Shown: positions 12,775 through 26,100 of the stretch, in pieces
How the letters are laid out: each line of letters starts with the position of its first letter
Numbering within the stretch: position 1 is the first letter of the stretch
NCBI RefSeq assembly: GCF_963678635.1
Contig: NC_087063.1
Location: forward strand, 7,412,386-7,476,385
Length of the DNA: 64,000 nt
Direction of reading: 5' to 3'
Origin: Symsagittifera roscoffensis
Taxonomy: Eukaryota; Xenacoelomorpha; Acoela; Convolutidae
Program-made: the position numbers and the translations under genes
The notes under the pieces: model-generated
Told to the model about the DNA's origin: nothing
The model's input: the letters and a program-made list of their open reading frames with translations, nothing else
Databases searched by the model: none

Positions 12775-15060
12775 GTTTTCTCTTAAATTTTATGCATGAG
12801 GCGCTTCTTTGCAATAATAGGCATTTTTGACTGACTTCCAACGTAAGTTAAGATCCTATTCAAAAGAACTGTATAAGTATAGAAAATATCAAAAACGCCC
12901 ATGCAAATTCCATATATGGTATTTTCATACAAAACATATAGAAATCATGATGACTCGTATTGTTTACTTTCAATTTCAATTAATATCAAAATCTCTTCTC
13001 TCATTTCTCCTCGTCTGATAGTTTGAACAAAATGTACAGACAGTCAATTTCTTGTCAATTTGTGAAATGATTTATCTAATCTGTGCAGAATTTGACTGAG
13101 GGATGATCCTACTAAAACCAATGGGAACTGGCAACTCTGCAAATAACAAAAAAGTTCGGAAAAGACACACAATAATCTAGTGGTAATAAAAATTTTTCAT
13201 AAAGCTCGTTGGAAACGTAAAAAATTGTGTTTTTTCGATATAATCTGAAAACAAAGCTAGGGAGAGCTTGACATATAGCAGCATTAACCTGAAAGAAGGG
13301 TTTTGGCCGAGCAACATGGATTATCATAGTTAAAATAATGCCCCAGCAAATTCGATAAAGGGAATTTTCATACAAAATTTTCCATATTTGGCAATACATC
13401 CATGAAAGGAATTCCTGATGACTCATATTGCTTACTTCTTTTTTGATCTAATCTCAAAATCATCTTTCTCATTTCTACTTATCTGATCAGTACACTTTTG
13501 TGTTTTAAACTGTACTCCACATCAGAAGCTAGTCTCAACTATAAGGGTTTTTCAAAAAATCAAAAAAAAATTGATTTACTTAGTCTCAGAAGTCATACAA
13601 GGGGAAAATTTAGTACCAAAAAAAGATAATTGAAATATTTGCATTTTTGATTCAACAGGTTTGGCTCAAATGTGATTCTCGAATGAAACAACTTAGGTGA
13701 GAATCGAACCCACGTCGAAATCCCCGAAACGCACTAGATGTTCGCTTTGCTATATAGCTGGTATTGCCAAGCGACTATGCTGATTATGTACTATTCTATA
13801 CCAACTTTCATACTTTCAACTTATTGCTCTGTACTACTAACAAATTAGAAATCCTATTTTTCACGATGCTGAAAACCTTAGACTCGTTCCTACATATGAA
13901 GCCAAACCTGGCAAACAATCACCAATGTATCAGGAGCTCGTTATCTGTAATAGAGTATATGAAATAGCAACATTCGACACGAGCAGGGTGTGCGTCATAA
14001 TCAAGCAGTACAGTGTGAACAAGCCACCCTTATTCAGATTCGACACTTCGCTACAAACGAGAACAAAAACTTGAAGCAAGTTGCTTAAGTCAACTATTTT
14101 TTAAACGACTTCAAAGAACTCGTCCAAGTCTTGGGAGATTTTATGTTTGTTGACAATTGTAAGGCACAGTAAGAGCTCAGTCTAATAATTTTGAACTGCT
14201 TGAATAAGGTTGACTGATATGGTTGACTGATATCTGAAGTACTTGGAATTTTGATTTCTTAATTAAAATCCCTAAAACAAATCAGATGTCAAGTAGGGGC
14301 AAATTCATACAAAAAGTTTCAACTCCTGTGACAAACTATGTGAACAAAAACATAAACTGTACATAACAAAATGTAAAGTAAGATTTTATTACTAGTTATT
14401 ATAGAAATTTTCTAGAAAAAATTGTAGTTTTGCTAGAACAAGATCTCTATCAAAAGTATTCTCAATGGTTGAAATCGGCCTTTATCATATTTCAAAGCTA
14501 AACTTTTTCAAAAAAAAGAGTTAGAATGAAAGAGTGATGACGTTGAAGAGGATCTTTTTAGTTATTTTGTTTTACAGGAACACCAAAAATTTGTTAAAAA
14601 GATGGAGAGGAGAGTTGATACAAAAAGGTATTGCTAGATTAAACAGCAAGTTTTTCAATTAAAAGAAAGGACTCAGATTGAATGATAAAAAATTAAACAC
14701 ACAACCAAAAAAAAATTGCTTTAAAATAAAAAATCCAATACAAGGAAAACAAAAAAAAAACTTGAACGAATCATTATGATTGATTTGGAAGTTCCATACA
14801 CAAAGAATTTTCTTTTAAACTGGAAATCTTTGACAAACACTTAATGTTGGAATAATTCATGTGGTTAGTTAAAATCGAAACTGATAAAATTTAAAAAGAA
14901 TCAAAGCTCATTTCTGAATGGTTGATGTCAAACTGGTTATGAATTGCGTTTTAAAAAAAGCTTGATTATAAATCAATAAAATTTAATTGTATAACAATAC
15001 CAATGGGTTAGGCTCGGAGCTGGTCTCAAAAGTCCTCTAAGGGGAAACTCACTGTGGAGC
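12775..15060. repeat. AT-rich non-coding module B, copy 3
   Basis: Third copy of the module at 1570 and 7215; landmarks in order are tttatgcatgaggcgctt, the tRNA-like block at 13696 and the gttgactgatatggttgac block at 14208. It joins the pol relic at 12.6 kb to the duplicated pol relic at 15.6 kb. No coding sequence seen. Confidence 0.7.
13696..13771 (-). repeat. tRNA-like block
   Basis: Third copy of the 2522-2597 block, with ggtgagaatcgaacccacg on the plus strand and the conserved gctatatagctggtattgcc. Confidence 0.5.
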
Positions 15061-15469
15061 TTGCTTCCATCTATTCAAAAAGATGAATGGGGAAAACTCG
15101 AGCAGGTCCATCTTGGTAAAAAAGAAGGAGAGAGGATATCAGCAATTGTATTCTGGCCTTTTTATACCTCGAACAAAACAGGAAACAAGATTCGGCTCAA
15201 TTCAAGAGAATGGGTGAACGGCAAATTTATCTAAATATCTAAATTATGTTACACGGGATCAGCGACAACATTGAACGTATCGTGCAAAAAAGGGGGTTAC
15301 TCATGCGTTGATTTGGTGATTCGCAACTTTCACAACCAATTCATATTCAGTTCACGCAGTTTTTTTTTAACAGAAGCTCAAATGCAAACCAATTTTGATA
15401 AGATCAAAACAATAGCATTTTATGTTCTATCAGGTTAGGCAAAAATGTGTTTCTCAAATAATACGATTG

Positions 15470-15544
15470 ATATGAGAACCGAACCGACACTGATCTCCCC
15501 GGGATGCACTATGTATACGCTGGGCTATATAGCTGGTACTGCCA
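15470..15544 (-). repeat. tRNA-like block, second variant
   Basis: Duplicate of the block at 10219-10293 carried by the 5.25-kb duplication. Confidence 0.4.
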
Positions 15545-15582
15545 AGCGACTGTAATGTTTTTATACTATACTTTACTAGCTT

Positions 15583-17430
15583 TTATACTTCTAAGTTATT
15601 GCTTTGTAGCATTATTATCCTCTGCCCCCGAAGGAGCGAGAACCGGAACGAGCTTAACAAGACGGTCCTAAGGATTGCGGAACGGGCGATGTTGTCTTTG
15701 TCGTAGTTTAGCCACACTATGCGTGCATGTGGGTAGTCTCCCCTAGCGCTAGTCGATTCAATAACCACACTAAATCTCCCATTTTGAAAGTGTCTTTGCG
15801 AGGAGCACGCCACTTAACTCTCTTATTGTGTGCCGTGACGTACTCACTTAACCATCGATGCCAAATTGCCTTCGCGTAAGACTGCGCACGGGCTTAGCGT
15901 TTTTAATGAGAATAGTTTTTACTCGACCTTAGAGACGGAAAAGTTAGGTTGTGCTGACTTTAAAAAAAAATGATTCGGCGTGAAAATCCCAAGACTTTCT
16001 GGGTAGTCAGAAACAGGAGTGAGCGGACGGGCGTTAAGTCAACTTTCAACTAGGGACTTCGTTGTGTTCAAAATCCCAATGGTCGATTTTCTTGACGCTA
16101 AGATTGCATAAAAGACGCTCTTACAATTGCACACCACTTTCACTTAATGGCTTTGTGTACGAGCGACAATGAAGTTTCTGTGTTCCAATTTTTGACGCAC
16201 AGAAGAAGCTATTTTTTGGCTCCTACAAAGTTGGTTCCATTGTCCGACAAAATTATCGAGGGTGTTCCGCGCGTATATATAAAGCGCTTGATAGCCACAC
16301 ACAGGAACTTGTGTCCATTGATGGAACCAACTCAATGTGAATTGCGCGAGTCGTTAAGGAAATAAATAGAAAACCCCAGCGTTTCTCAGAAGATTGACGA
16401 ATCATTACAGGAAATGGTCCAAAAAAACCGACACCGCAGTTCGAGAACGGCAGCTGGCGGTAAGCTAGACAATCCACAGGAAGGTCAGACAGACATCATT
16501 GGAGTTGCTTTTTTGCTTTTTTCCTTTCTACAGCATACGCACTGCGCTTCAATAGCTCTTTGTGCAGATCTCAATTGTAATACAACAAATTTCACATGTT
16601 TTCCAGCAGCTAATTGCGTAAATTCAGCTGGGAATGACTCTAATTGCAAAAGTTGCAAAAGTTTTTCTCTGCAATAACAAGTTCTGCTGGATCAATTATC
16701 GCCTTATTTGGCGTTCTGAAAAGTCTAGGCTTAGAGTGAGAGTTTCAACATGTATGCGACCAATCGCTTCAACATGGAGAACCAGGTATATTTTTACCAA
16801 ATGATGGCGAATTCAGTCGAAATTGTAGTGCATGGAAAATTTGAAGAGACTTCTAAACTCTCATTCAGATCGTAGACCGGACCATCCAGGCGCACCATTC
16901 TTAGTACCTTCCCTAAGTTGATTGAAAGGCCAAGCAGAATGGCTTTGCTTCAGGGAGTCAGGAGTAACATCTCTAGTTCTTGTGTCTGCTGGGTTGTCTC
17001 CACTCAAAACATGAAAAAATTTGCCAACTGATTTCGACTCCAGAATTTCGCCTACTGGATTGGCTACAAACACTGGCTGTTTGCTTGTCGAGTTCAACCA
17101 CTGAAGGACTGTAGTGCTGTCAGTCCACATGAGCATTTTGGGAATATACAGTGTCAAACCTTTCTCGATATCATCCTTGAGACGAGCAGCAAGAAGCACA
17201 GCTTGAAGTTCCAATTTCGGAATTGAGAGCATCTTCATTGGGGCTACTCTCGCTTTACCGAAGCAAACGCAGACTGACGTTTGGAGTAGGCACACTTTCT
17301 GAGCGCAAAAAAATGCTACAGAACAGAAAACGCCCACTGAGCTATTACCGAGTATGTGCAGTTCAATCTCATGCACTGGAAATTCAAAAAAGCAACGAAA
17401 TATTGTGATCTGCCCTAAAAGTGGCAAGCC
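15583..17430 (-). pseudogene. BEL/Pao pol relic, duplicated copy
   Basis: Copy of 10332-12177: integrase C-terminal piece at 15583-15813, integrase core at 16253-16477, RNase H at 16861-17427 with WTDSTTVLQWL and GDNPADTRTR. The reading frames are identical at the protein level to the first copy, including its breaks, so the damage predates the duplication. The RT-end segment present at 12212-12465 in the first copy is missing, because the duplication stops at 17467. Confidence 0.75.
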
Positions 17431-17467
17431 GCACTTTCATTCAATGAGTCTGCGGCACAACTCACTT

Positions 17468-18000
17468 AACCATCGATGCCAAATTGCCTTCGCGTAAGAC
17501 TGCGCACGGGCTTAGCGTTTTTAATGAGAATAGTTTTTACTCGACCTTAGAGACGGAAAAGTTAGGTTGTGCTGACTTTAAAAAAAAAATGATTCGGCGT
17601 GAAAATCCCAAGACTTTCTGGGTAGTCAGAAACAGGAGTGAGCGGACGGGCGTTAAGTCAACTTTCAACTAGGGACTTCGTTGTGTTCAAAATCCCAATG
17701 GTCGATTTTCTTGACGCTAAGATTGCATAAAAGACGCTCTTACAATTGCACACCACTTTCACTTAATGGCTTTGTGTACGAGCGACAATGAAGTTTCTGC
17801 GTTCCAATTTTTGACGCACAGAAGAAGCTATTTTTTGGCTCCTACAAAGTTGGTTCCATTGTCCGACAAAATTATCGAGGGTGTTCCGCGCGTATATCCA
17901 AAGCGCTTGATAGCCACACACAGGAACTTGTGTCCATTCATGGAACCAAATCAATGTGAATTGCGCGAGTCGTTAAGAAAATAAATAGAAAACCCCAGCG
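17468..18000 (-). repeat. Third copy of the integrase-flanking segment (10599-11130)
   Basis: Starting directly at the actcactt junction, this repeats 10599-11130: accatcgatgccaaattgcc, then the integrase segment read on the minus strand at 17763-17954. A few substitutions separate it from the first copy (for example atccaaagcgcttg versus atataaagcgcttg), so it is older than the 5.25-kb duplication or from another donor. Confidence 0.8.
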
Positions 18001-18032
18001 TTCCTCAGAAGATTGACGAATGATTACAAGAA

Positions 18033-19500
18033 ATGGTCCAAAAAAACCGACACTGCAGTTCGAGAACGGCAGCTGGCGGTAAACTAGACACTTCAAAGGA
18101 AGACCAGATATCATTGGAGTTGCTTTTTTGCTTTTTACTTTCTACAACATACGCACTGTGCTTCAATAGCTCTTTGTGCAGATCTCAATCGTTAATACAA
18201 CAAATTGCCGATGAATATAAAACGGAGAAGCTATGGTGGCGATCCAAAATTATTGGAAGACGAGGTTTGAACGCGGTTGCAGAGAGACGGCGGATACACC
18301 CGGCAGATCTAACCAAACCGTTCGGTCGACAAAAGGCGGATACGATGATATAAGGTTTAACTTTTCACACGTTTTCCAGCAGCTAATTGTTTTACATTCA
18401 GCTGGGAATGACTCTAATTGCAAAAGTTGCAAAAGTTTTTCTCTGCAATAACAAGTTCTGCTGAATCAGTTCTCGCCTAATTTGGCGTACTGAAAAGTCT
18501 ATGCTTAGGGTGAGAGTCTCAACATGTATGCCACCAATCGCTTCAACATAGATAAGTAGATATACTTTTACCAAGTGACGACGAATTCAGTCGAAATTGC
18601 AGTGCACGGAAATTTTGATGAGACTTCTAAACTCTCATTCAGATCGTAGACCGGATCATCCAGGCGCACCATTCTTAGTAACTTCCCTATTTTGATTGAA
18701 AGGCCTACCAGAATTTTTCAACAAAAGAGGGGCCATTGACTAGACTGCTTTGCTTCAGGGAGTCAGGAGTAACATCTGTGGTTCTTGTGTCTGCTGCGTT
18801 GTCTCCACTCAAAACATGGAACAATTGGCCAACTGATTTTGACTCCAGAAATTCGCCTACTGGATTGCCTACAAACACTGGCTGTTTGCTTGTCGAGTTC
18901 AACCACTGAAGGACTGTAGTGCTGTCAATCCACATGAACATTTTGGGCATAGTTAGTGTCGAAGCTTTCTCGATATCATCCTTCAGACGAGTAGCAAGAA
19001 GCACAGCTTGAGGTTTCAATTTCGGAATTGAGAGCATCTTCATTGGAGCTACTCTTGCTTTACCGAAGACAAACGCAGGTTGAAGTTTGGAGTAGGCACA
19101 CCTTCTGAGCGCAAAAAAAATGCTACAGAACATAAAACGCCCACTGAGCTATCACCGAGTATGTGCAGTTCAACCTCATGCACTGGAAAGCCAAAATAGC
19201 CACGAAATATTGTGAGCTGCCCTAAAAGTGGCAAGCCGCACTTTCATTCAATGAGTCTGAGGCACAACTCACTTGGCAGTACTGTTGGCCACTCAATCGC
19301 CAGATATCTTTCAGTACAAACGTGTGCGTACGGTATACGGGGCAAAAATACACGGATGACACATAACTAAGAACTGATCGCTGTATAACAGAGTCTTTGA
19401 GTTCGCGGTAAACTCATCCACTCTCCACCAAAGTATCGGTGAGGTGGTTCCATTTGAGACCAAAAACAAGCGATGCGTTGTCCGGACTACTCGCAGCAAT
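18033..19500 (-). pseudogene. BEL/Pao pol array unit (1.62 kb)
   Basis: On the minus strand the RT end is at 19311-19499, frame-damaged but with an IFAPYTVRTRL segment. RNase H is at 18705-19133, with the FGKARVAPMKMLSIPKLK, WIDSTTVLQWL and GDNAADTRT motifs; the usual WTD is WID here. The integrase N-terminal region is at 18250-18432 and the core start at about 18033. BEL/Pao RNase H degrades the RNA of the RNA-DNA hybrid during reverse transcription. Stops and shifts make this copy inactive. Confidence 0.65.
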
Positions 19501-19592
19501 CAGAATTTCTTGATTTTGTTAGCGCTGATTTTAGGGTATATAGTTTCAAGGACAAATCGGTAATGCTGCTAAAAAAACTTTTAAGATCAAAC

Positions 19593-21420
19593 TCACCCAG
19601 TAAATAGAAAACCCCAGCATTTCTCAGAAGATCGTCGAATGATTACTTGAAATGGTACAAAAAAGAAGACACCGCAGTTCGAGAACGGCCGCAGGCGGTA
19701 AGCTAGACAGTCCACAGGAAGGTGAGACATCATTGGAATGGCGGTTTTTGCTTTTCCCTTTCTACAGCATATGCATATGCACTGTGCTTCAATAGCTCTT
19801 TGCGCAGTTCTCAATCGTAATACAACAAACTGCCGACGAATGAGTGAACGTCGACGCGCTGATTTTTGTGCTTAAGGTGACAATAAAACGGAGAAGCTAT
19901 TGTGGCTATCCAAAATTATTGGAAGAAGAGCTTCGAACGCAGTTGCGGAGAGACGTTGGATACGCCCGGCAGATCTAACCAAACCGTTCCGTCGATAAAA
20001 GGCGAAAACGATGATAAAAGTTTTATTAGCTCTTTGCGCAGTTCTCAATCGTAATACAACAAACTGCCGACGAATGAGTGAACGTCGACGCGGTGACTTT
20101 TGTGCTTAAGGTGACAATAAAACGGAGAAGCTATGGTGGCTATACGAAATTATTGGAAGACGAGCTTCAAACGCGGTTGCAGAGAGACGTTGGATACGCC
20201 CGGCAGATCTAACCAAACCGTTCAGTCGATAAAAGGCGAATACGGTGATATGAGGTTCATCTTTTTCACATGTTTTCCAGCAGCTAATTGCTTAAATTCA
20301 GGTGGGAATGACTCTAATTGCAAAAGTTGCAAAAGTTTTCTGCTGCAATAACAAATTCTGCTGGATAAATTGTTGCCTTTTTTGGCGTTCTGAAAAGTGT
20401 ATGCTTAGCGTGAGAATCTCAACATGTATGCGACCAATCGCTTCAACATGGAGAACGAGATATACTTTTATCAAGTGACGGCGAAGTCAGTCGAAACTGC
20501 AGTGCACGGAAAATTTGAAGATACTTCATAACTCTCATTCAGATTGTAGACCGGACAATCCAGGCGCACCACTCTTAGTAACTTCCCTATTATGATTGAT
20601 AGGCCAAACAGAAGTTCACCCAACTGCTTTGCTTCAGGGAGTCAGGAGTAACACCTCTAGTTCTTGTGTCTGCTGGGTTGTCTCCACTCAAAACATGGAA
20701 CAATTTGCCAAATGATTTTGAATCCAGAATTTCGGCTATTGGATTGGCTACAAACACTGACTTTTTGCTTGTCGATTTCAACCTCTAAAGGACTGTAGTG
20801 CTATCAGTCCACATGGACATTTTAGGAATAGTCAGTGTCAAATCTTCCTCGATATCATCCTTCAGACGAGTAGCAAGAAGCACAGCTTGAAGTTCCAATT
20901 TCGGAATTGAGAGCATCTTCATTTGGGGCTACTCTGGCTTTACCGAAGACAAACGCAGATTGACGTTTGCAGTAAGCGTACTTTCTGAGTGCAAAAAAAG
21001 CTACAAAATAGCAAACGTGCACTGAGTTATCACCGAACATGTGCAGTTCAACCTCATCCACTGGAAACTCGAAAGAGCAACGAGATACTGTGAGCTGCTC
21101 TAAAAAAGTCAAGCCGCACTTTTATTCAATGAATCTGCGCCACAAATCCCTTGGAAGTAATGTTGGCCACTCAATCGCCAGATATCTTTCAGTAAAAACG
21201 TGCGCGTACGGCATACGGAGCGACAAGACCTATGGGGTCGAACACAGAGGACACAGAACTAAGAACTGATCGCTGTATAACAGAGTCTTTGAGTTCGCGG
21301 TAAACTCATCTGCTCTCCACCAACGTATCGGTGAGGTGGTTCCATTTGAGACCAAAAACATGCGATGCGTTGTCCGGATTACTCGCAGCAATCAGAATTT
21401 CTTGATTTTGTTAGCCTTGA
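19593..21420 (-). pseudogene. BEL/Pao pol array unit (1.89 kb, integrase N-terminal part doubled)
   Basis: Integrase core at 19593-19814 (LPVDCLAYR, VFFFVPF). The integrase N-terminal segment occurs twice, at about 19870-20020 and 20090-20350, each starting with the cggagaagctat(g/t)gtgg block. RNase H remains at 20530-21112 with GDNPADTRTRGVTP, and the RT end at 21110-21420. The internal duplication explains why this unit is about 273 bp longer than its neighbours. Confidence 0.6.
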
Positions 21421-21544
21421 TTTTAGGGTATTTAGTTTCAAGGACAAATCGGGAATGTTGCTAACAAATTTTTTAAGATTGAAAGTTTCCAGTAAAAAGA
21501 AAACTCCAGCGTTTCTCAGAAGATCGACGAATGATTTCAAGAAA

Positions 21545-23080
21545 AGGTCCAAAAAAGTCGACACCGCAGTTCGAGAACGGCAGCTGGCGTTAAGCTAGAC
21601 GCTCCACAGGATGGTCAGACATCATTGGAGTGGCGGTTTTTGCTTTTCCCTTTCTACAGCATACGCACTGTGCTTCAATAGCTCTTTGTGCAGTTCGCAA
21701 TCGTAATACGACAAACTACCGACGAATGAATGAACGTCGACGCGCTGATTTTTGTGCTTAAGGTGACAATAAAACGGAGAAGCTATGGTGGCTATCCAAA
21801 ATTATTGGAAGACGAGCTTCGAACGCAGTTGCGGAGAGACGTTGGATACACGCGGCAGATCTAATCAAACCGTTCGGTCGATAAAAGGCGAAAACCATGA
21901 TAAAAGTTTTAACTTTTTCTTATGTTTTCCAGCAGCTAATTGCCTAAATTCAGGTGGGAATGACTCTAATTGCAAAAGTTGCAAAAGTTTTCTGCTGCAA
22001 TAACAAAATCTGCTGGATAAATAATTGCCTTATTTGGCGTTGTGAAATCCTATGCTTAGCGTGGAATCTCAAAATGTATGCGACCAATCGCTTCAACATG
22101 GAGAACGAGATATACTTTTATCAAGTGACGGCGAAGTCAGTCGAAACTGCAGTGCACGGAAAATTTGAAGAGACTTCTTAACTCTCATTCAGATTGTAGA
22201 CCGGACCATCCAGGCGCACCACTCTTCGTAACTTTCCTATTATGATTGATAGGCCAAGCAGAAGTTCACCCAACTGCTTTGCTTCAGGGAGTCAGGAGTA
22301 ACACCTCCATTTCTTGTGTCTGCTGGTTGTCTCCACTCAAAACAGGTAACAATTTGCCAAATGATTTTGAATCCAGAATTTCGGCTACTGGATTGGCTAC
22401 AAACACTGGCTGTTTGCTTGTCGAGTTCAACCACTAAAGGACTGTAGTGCTATCAGTCCACATGAACATTTTAGGAATAGTCAGTGTCAAATCTTCCTCG
22501 ATATCATCCTTCAGACGAGTAGCAAGAAGCACAGCTTGAAGTTCCAATTTCGGAATTGAGAGCATCTTCATTTGGGGCTACTCTGGCTTTACCGAAGACA
22601 AACGCAGAATGACGTTTGCAGTAAGCGTACTTTCCGAGCGCAAAAAAAAGCTAAAGAACAGGAAACGTGCACTGAGCTATCACCGAACATGTGCAGTTCA
22701 ACCTCATCCACTGGAAACTCAAAATAGCAACGAGATATTGTCAGCTGCTCTAAAAAAGGCAAGCCGCACTTTTATTCAATGAATCCGCGCCACAGCTCAC
22801 TTAAAAGTTTTGTTGGCCACTCAATCGCCAGATATCTTTCAGTACAAACGTGCGCGTACGGTATACGGAGCGATAAGACCTATGGAGTCGAACACGGAGG
22901 ACACAAAACTAAGAACTGATCGCTGTATAACAGAGTCTTTGAGTTCGCGGAAACCTCATCTGCTCTCCACCAACCTATCGGTGAAGTGGTTCCATTTGAG
23001 ACCAAAAACATGCGATGCGTTGTCCGGATTACACGCAGCAATCAAAATTTCTTGATTTTGTTAGCGCTGATTTTAGGGTA
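21545..23080 (-). pseudogene. BEL/Pao pol array unit (1.62 kb)
   Basis: Same layout as the unit at 18033: integrase core fragment from about 21545, integrase N-terminal region at 21740-22000, RNase H tail at 22190-22440 (frame-shifted around the PADTRNGGVTPDSL motif) and body up to 22780, RT end at 22780-23080. Every module carries frame damage. Confidence 0.6.
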
Positions 23081-23184
23081 TATAGGTTTAAGGACAAATC
23101 GGGAATGTTGCTAACAAATTTTTTAAGATTAAAAGTTTCCAGTAAAAGAATAATAACAAGAAAAGGTCCAAAAAAATCGACACC

Positions 23185-26100
23185 GCAGTTCGAGAACGGC
23201 AGCTGGCATTAAGCTAGACACTCCACAGGAAGGTCAGACATCATTGGAGTGGCGGTTTTTGCTTTTCCTTTTCTACAGCATACGCACTGTACTTCAAAAG
23301 CTCTTTGTGCAGATCTCAATCGTAATACAACAAATTGCCGATGAATGACTGAACGTCGACGCGCTGATTTTTGTGCTTAAGATGAAAATAAAACGGAGAA
23401 GCTATGGTGGCTATCCAAAATTATTGGAAGACGAGCTTCGAACGCGGTTGCGGAGAGACGTTGGATACGCCCGGCAGATCTAACCAAACCGTTCGGTCGA
23501 TAAAAGGCAAACACGGTGATATGAGGTTCATATTTTTCACATGTTTTCCAGCAGCTAATTGCATACATTCAGCTGGGAATGACTCTAATTGCAAAAATTG
23601 CAAAATATTGGTGAGGTGGTCCCATTCGAGACCAAAAACATGCGATGTGTTGACCGGATTACTCGCAGCAATCAGAATTTCTTGATTTTGTTAGCGCTGG
23701 TCTTAGGGTATATAGTTTCAAGGACAAATCAGGAATGTTGTTTAAAAAATTTGTAAGATCAAACTCACCTAGTAAATAGAAAACCCCAGCGTTTCTCAGA
23801 AGATCGACGAATGATTACATGGAAAGGTCCAAAAAAGAAGACACCGCAGTTCGAGAACGGCAGCTGGTGGTAAGCTAAACACTCCACGGGAAGGTTAGAC
23901 ATCATTGGAGTGGCGGTTTTTGCTTTTCCCTTTCTACAGCATACGCACTGTGCTTCAATAGCTCTTTGTGCAGATCTCAACCGTAGTACAACAATTTGCC
24001 GATGAATGACTGAACTTCGACGCGCTCATTTTTGTGCTTAACTTGAAAATCAAACGGAGAAGTTTTGGTGGCTATCCAAAAACAATGGAAGACGAGTTTC
24101 GAACGCGGTTGCGGAGAGACGTTGGATACGCCCGGCAGATCTAACCAAACCGTTCGGTCGATAAAAGGCGAATACGGTGATAAGAGGTTCATCTTTTTCA
24201 CATGTTTTCCAGCAGCTAATTGCTTACATTCAGCTGGGAATGACTCTAATTGCAAAAGTTGCAAAATATTGGTGAGGTGGTCCCATTTGAGACCAAAAAC
24301 ATGCGATGCGTTGACCGGATTACTCGCAGCAATCAGAATTTCTTGATTTTGTTGGCGCTGGTTTTAGGGTATATTGTTTCAGGGACAAATCAGGAATGTT
24401 GCTAACAAATTTTTTAAGATTAAAAGTTTCCAGTAAAAAGAAAACTCCAGCGTTTCTCAGAAGATCGACGAATGATTACAAGAAATGGTCCAAAAAAGTC
24501 GACACCGCAATTCGAGAACGGCAGCTGGCGTTCAGCTAGACACTCCACAGGAATGTCAGACATCATTGGAGTGGCGCTTTTTGCTTTTCCTTTCTACAGC
24601 ATACGCACTGTGCTTCAATAGCTCTTTGTGCAGAGCTCAATCGTAATACAAAAAAATTCACATGTTTTCCAGCAGCTAATTGCTTACATTCAGCTGGGAA
24701 TTACTCTAATTGCAAAAGTTGCAAAATATTGGTGAGGTGGTCCCATTTGAGACCAAAAACATGCGATGCGTTGACCGGATTACTCGCAGCAATCAGAATT
24801 TCTTGATTTTGTTAGCGCTGGTTTTAGGGTATATAGTTTCAGGGACAAATCAGGAATGTTGCTAACAAATTTTGTAAGATTAAAAGTTTCCAGTAAAAAG
24901 AAAGCTCCAGCGTTTCTCAGAAGATTGACGAATGATTACAAGAATTGGTCCAAAAAGTCGACACCGCAATTCGAGAACGGCAGCTGGCGTTCAGCTAGAC
25001 ACTCCACAGGAAGTTCAGACATCATTGGAGTGGCGGTTTTTGCTTTTCCTTTCTACAGCATACGCACTGTGCTTCAATAGCTCTTTGTGCAGATCTCAAC
25101 CGTAGTATAACAATTTGCCGATGAATGACTGAACTTCGACGCGCTCATTTTTGTGCTTAACTTGAAAATATACCGGAGAAGCTATGGTGGCTATCCAAAA
25201 TTATTGGAAGACGAGCTTCGAACGCGGTTGCGGAGAGACGTTGGATACGCCCGGTAGTTCTAACCAAACCCTTCGGTCAATAAAAGGCAAATACGGTGAT
25301 ATGAGGTTCATCTTTTTCACATGTTTTCCAGCAGCTAATTGCATACATTCAGCTGGGAATGACTCTAATTGCAAAAGTTGCAAAATATTGGTGAGGTGGT
25401 CCCATTTGAGACCAAAAACATGCGATGCGTTGACCGGATTACTCGCAGCAATCAGAATTTCTTGATTTTGTTAGCGCTGGTTTTAGGGTATATAGTTTCA
25501 GGGACAAATCAGGAATGTTGCTAACAAATTTTGTAAGATTAAAAGTTTCCAGTAAAAAGAAAGCTCCAGCGTTTCTCAGAAGATTGACGAATGATTACAA
25601 GAATTGGTCCAAAAAGTCGACACCGCAATTCGAGAACGGCAGCTGGCGTTCAGCTAGACACTCCACAGGAAGTTCAGACATCATTGGAGTGGCGGTTTTT
25701 GCTTTTCCTTTCTACAGCATACGCACTGTGCTTCAATAGCTCTTTGTGCAGATCTCAACCGTAGTATAACAATTTGCCGATGAATGACTGAACTTCGACG
25801 CGCTCATTTTTGTGCTTAACTTGAAAATATACCGGAGAAGCTATGGTGGCTATCCAAAATTATTGGAAGACGAGCTTCGAACGCGGTTGCGGAGAGACGT
25901 TGGATACGCCCGGTAGTTCTAACCAAACCCTTCGGTCAATAAAAGGCAAATACGGTGATATGAGGTTCATCTTTTTCACATGTTTTCCAGCAGCTAATTG
26001 CATACATTCAGCTGGGAATGACTCTAATTGCAAAAGTTGCAAAATATTGGTGAGGTGGTCCCATTTGAGACCAAAAACAGGCGATGCGTTGACCGGATTA

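Larger units (their letters stand above)
14820..17467. repeat. Near-identical 5,250-bp-spaced segmental duplication (second copy)
   Basis: From about 14820 to 17467 the sequence repeats 9570-12217 at a constant offset of 5,250 bp. I see only a handful of differences (for example tatgcctcg versus tatacctcg near 9914/15164, and two homopolymer-length changes). The copy ends exactly at actcactt (17460-17467), after which it jumps to sequence from 10599 onward. This is a young tandem duplication carrying the whole BEL/Pao pol relic. Confidence 0.9.
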
